From Propionibacteriales bacterium (GTDB lineage: Bacteria > Actinomycetota > Actinomycetes > Propionibacteriales > Propionibacteriaceae), in NCBI GenBank assembly GCA_030453285.1, contig JAKDKP010000146.1, positions 1-6,328 on the forward strand: a stretch of DNA of 6,328 nt, written 5' to 3'. Below the pieces are notes generated by a model that was not told where the DNA came from, did no database searches, and was given only the letters and a program-made list of their open reading frames with translations. Both the position numbers and the translations under genes were made by a program. Position 1 is the first letter of the stretch, and every line of letters begins with the position of its first letter. Below, piece after piece: positions 5,320-6,328 of this stretch.

Positions 5320-6222
5320 ATGTGTGTGACTTCCCCACGTGACAGGTATGGCTCCGATGTGTTGGCGTCCGGCTGGCAGAAGGCAGCCAAGCCGTCCTCG
5401 GCCGAGACCTCGTTGGAAGTGGGCCTGGTCGTCGAGGATGTGCAGTCCGGCTTCTGCGGCGCGGTGGTGCGCTGGGAGAACGGGCTGGTCGTGTTGGAGG
5501 ATCGCCGCGGCAAGATGCGCAGCTTCCCGGTCGGCCCGGGCTTCTGGATCGATGGCAAACCGGTGTCGCTGGTCACCCCGCAGCGCGTTCGTTCCGGACA
5601 GCAGGCGATGGGCACCGCAGCCGGTCAGAAGCACTCCGCCCGTACGGCGTCGGGCTCGGTGCGGTCCGCACCCCAACGGGCCAAAGTGGCCCTGCCGAGC
5701 AGGATCTACGTCGAGGGCCGACACGACGCCGAACTGGTGGAGAAGGTGTGGGGCGACGATCTGCGGCACGTCGGTGTGGTGGTGGAGTTTCTCGGCGGCA
5801 TCGACGACCTGCCTGCGATCGTCTCCGAGTTCGGCCCAGAGCAGGGTCGCCGGCTCGGCGTCCTGGTCGACCATCTGGTGCCCGGCAGCAAGGAGTCCCG
5901 GATCGCCGAGCAGGTCCACCCTGGTGATCATGGTGACTTCGTGCTGATCACCGGTCATCCGTTCATCGACATCTGGCAGGCGGTGAAGCCGCAACTGATC
6001 GGACTCGACCAGTGGCCGGCGATCCCCCGAAACGAAGACTGGAAGGCTGGCACCTGTCGTCGCCTCGGCTGGCCCGCCGAGACCCAGGCCGACACCGCCC
6101 GGGCCTGGCAGACCATCCTCGGGCGCGTCGACTCGTGGACCGATCTGGAGCGTCCCCTGCTGACCGAGGTGGAGCGCCTGATCGACTTCGTCACCCAGGA
6201 TCACCTCGACACCCTCGACTGA
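5320..6222 (+). CDS. DUF3097 family protein with Toprim-like motif (300 aa)
   Basis: This is a full-length member of DUF3097, a conserved actinobacterial family with no proven function. N-terminal landmarks are RDRYGSDVLASGW (7-19), LVVEDVQSGFCGAVVR (36-51) and LEDRRGKMRSFPVGPGF (59-75), a small beta-rich part. After a variable linker (about 92-120) comes SRIYVEGRHDAELVEKVWGDDL (127-148), then LGVLVDHLVPGSKESRIA (179-196), GHPFIDIWQAVKP (212-224) and EDWKAGTCRRLGW (239-251). The EG-x-x-D pattern followed by a later LVDH strand resembles the Toprim catalytic core of primases and RNase M5, suggesting a metal-dependent nucleic-acid function (inference). The protein looks cytoplasmic. The ATG at 5320 is preceded by AGGTGGGAG 10 bases upstream; a GTG two codons later is an alternative. 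I recall DUF3097 genes often lying near hemW and hrcA, so its presence 5 kb from hrcA is consistent with that neighbourhood. Confidence 0.92.
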   Translation: MCVTSPRDRYGSDVLASGWQKAAKPSSAETSLEVGLVVEDVQSGFCGAVVRWENGLVVLEDRRGKMRSFPVGPGFWIDGKPVSLVTPQRVRSGQQAMGTAAGQKHSARTASGSVRSAPQRAKVALPSRIYVEGRHDAELVEKVWGDDLRHVGVVVEFLGGIDDLPAIVSEFGPEQGRRLGVLVDHLVPGSKESRIAEQVHPGDHGDFVLITGHPFIDIWQAVKPQLIGLDQWPAIPRNEDWKAGTCRRLGWPAETQADTARAWQTILGRVDSWTDLERPLLTEVERLIDFVTQDHLDTLD

Positions 6223-6328
6223 TCACCGTCCCACCCGCTTCCGACGCATCACCGGGCACCGAGGGCGAACCAGACGCCGCGTCGCACCCGCCTGACAACT
6301 TCCGGACATGCGTGGATTCGCCGGTGTC

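Noticed and set aside
4780..6204. A 474-codon open frame on the minus strand
   Set aside because: It is antisense to the complete DUF3097 gene and overlaps the start of the 218-residue protein gene in another frame. The predicted protein is low-complexity and domain-free.
6223..6328. A possible gene fragment at the right edge, either an ATG at 6308 on the plus strand or an open minus-strand frame ending at 6223
   Set aside because: The plus start has no ribosome-binding site and only seven codons. The minus frame is short, arginine-rich and unrecognisable, so neither can be supported.

Overview
The window is GC-rich chromosomal DNA that looks actinobacterial. The marker genes are the start of hrcA (heat-shock repressor) with its CIRCE operator, a DUF3097 gene (a family I know only from Actinobacteria), a LacI-type regulator with a GTG start, and strongly G/C-ended codons. 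The deeper lineage is unresolved; a propionibacterial or nocardioid relative would fit but is a guess.

Left part (1-1147): the first 51 codons of hrcA run leftward off the window edge. A CIRCE operator (214-240) lies in the divergent gap, between hrcA and a rightward gene for a secretory-signal-free, 298-residue metallo-beta-lactamase-fold hydrolase with a full set of metal ligands. The operator is only 10 bases from the hydrolase ATG, so HrcA probably controls both directions.

Middle part (1148-2509): a 99-base gap holds a good promoter candidate and four ATCGTT repeats. It is followed by a LacI-family repressor and, 30 bases later, a 65-residue small protein of unknown role, probably in the same transcript.

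Right-middle part (2516-5003, leftward): three genes in one direction, read from right to left. They are a single-pass membrane-anchored protein (218 aa), a secreted cysteine-containing protein (about 328 aa) whose GTG start overlaps the previous stop by 7 bases, and a DUF1345 multi-pass membrane protein. The first two form a translationally coupled cell-envelope pair of unknown function. Their junction is much AT-richer than the rest of the window (about 44% GC at 4381-4500).

Right part (5004-6328): a 316-base divergent gap is packed with dyad symmetry: a bulged hairpin, a 12-base palindrome and a 90-base nested inverted repeat that could fold into a three-way junction. A rightward, full-length DUF3097 gene with a Toprim-like motif follows. 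The last 106 bases show no supportable gene.

The best candidates for something undescribed are the structured gap at 5083-5262, the coupled envelope pair next to it, and the HrcA-controlled hydrolase. I saw no tRNA, rRNA, CRISPR array, transposase or phage gene.
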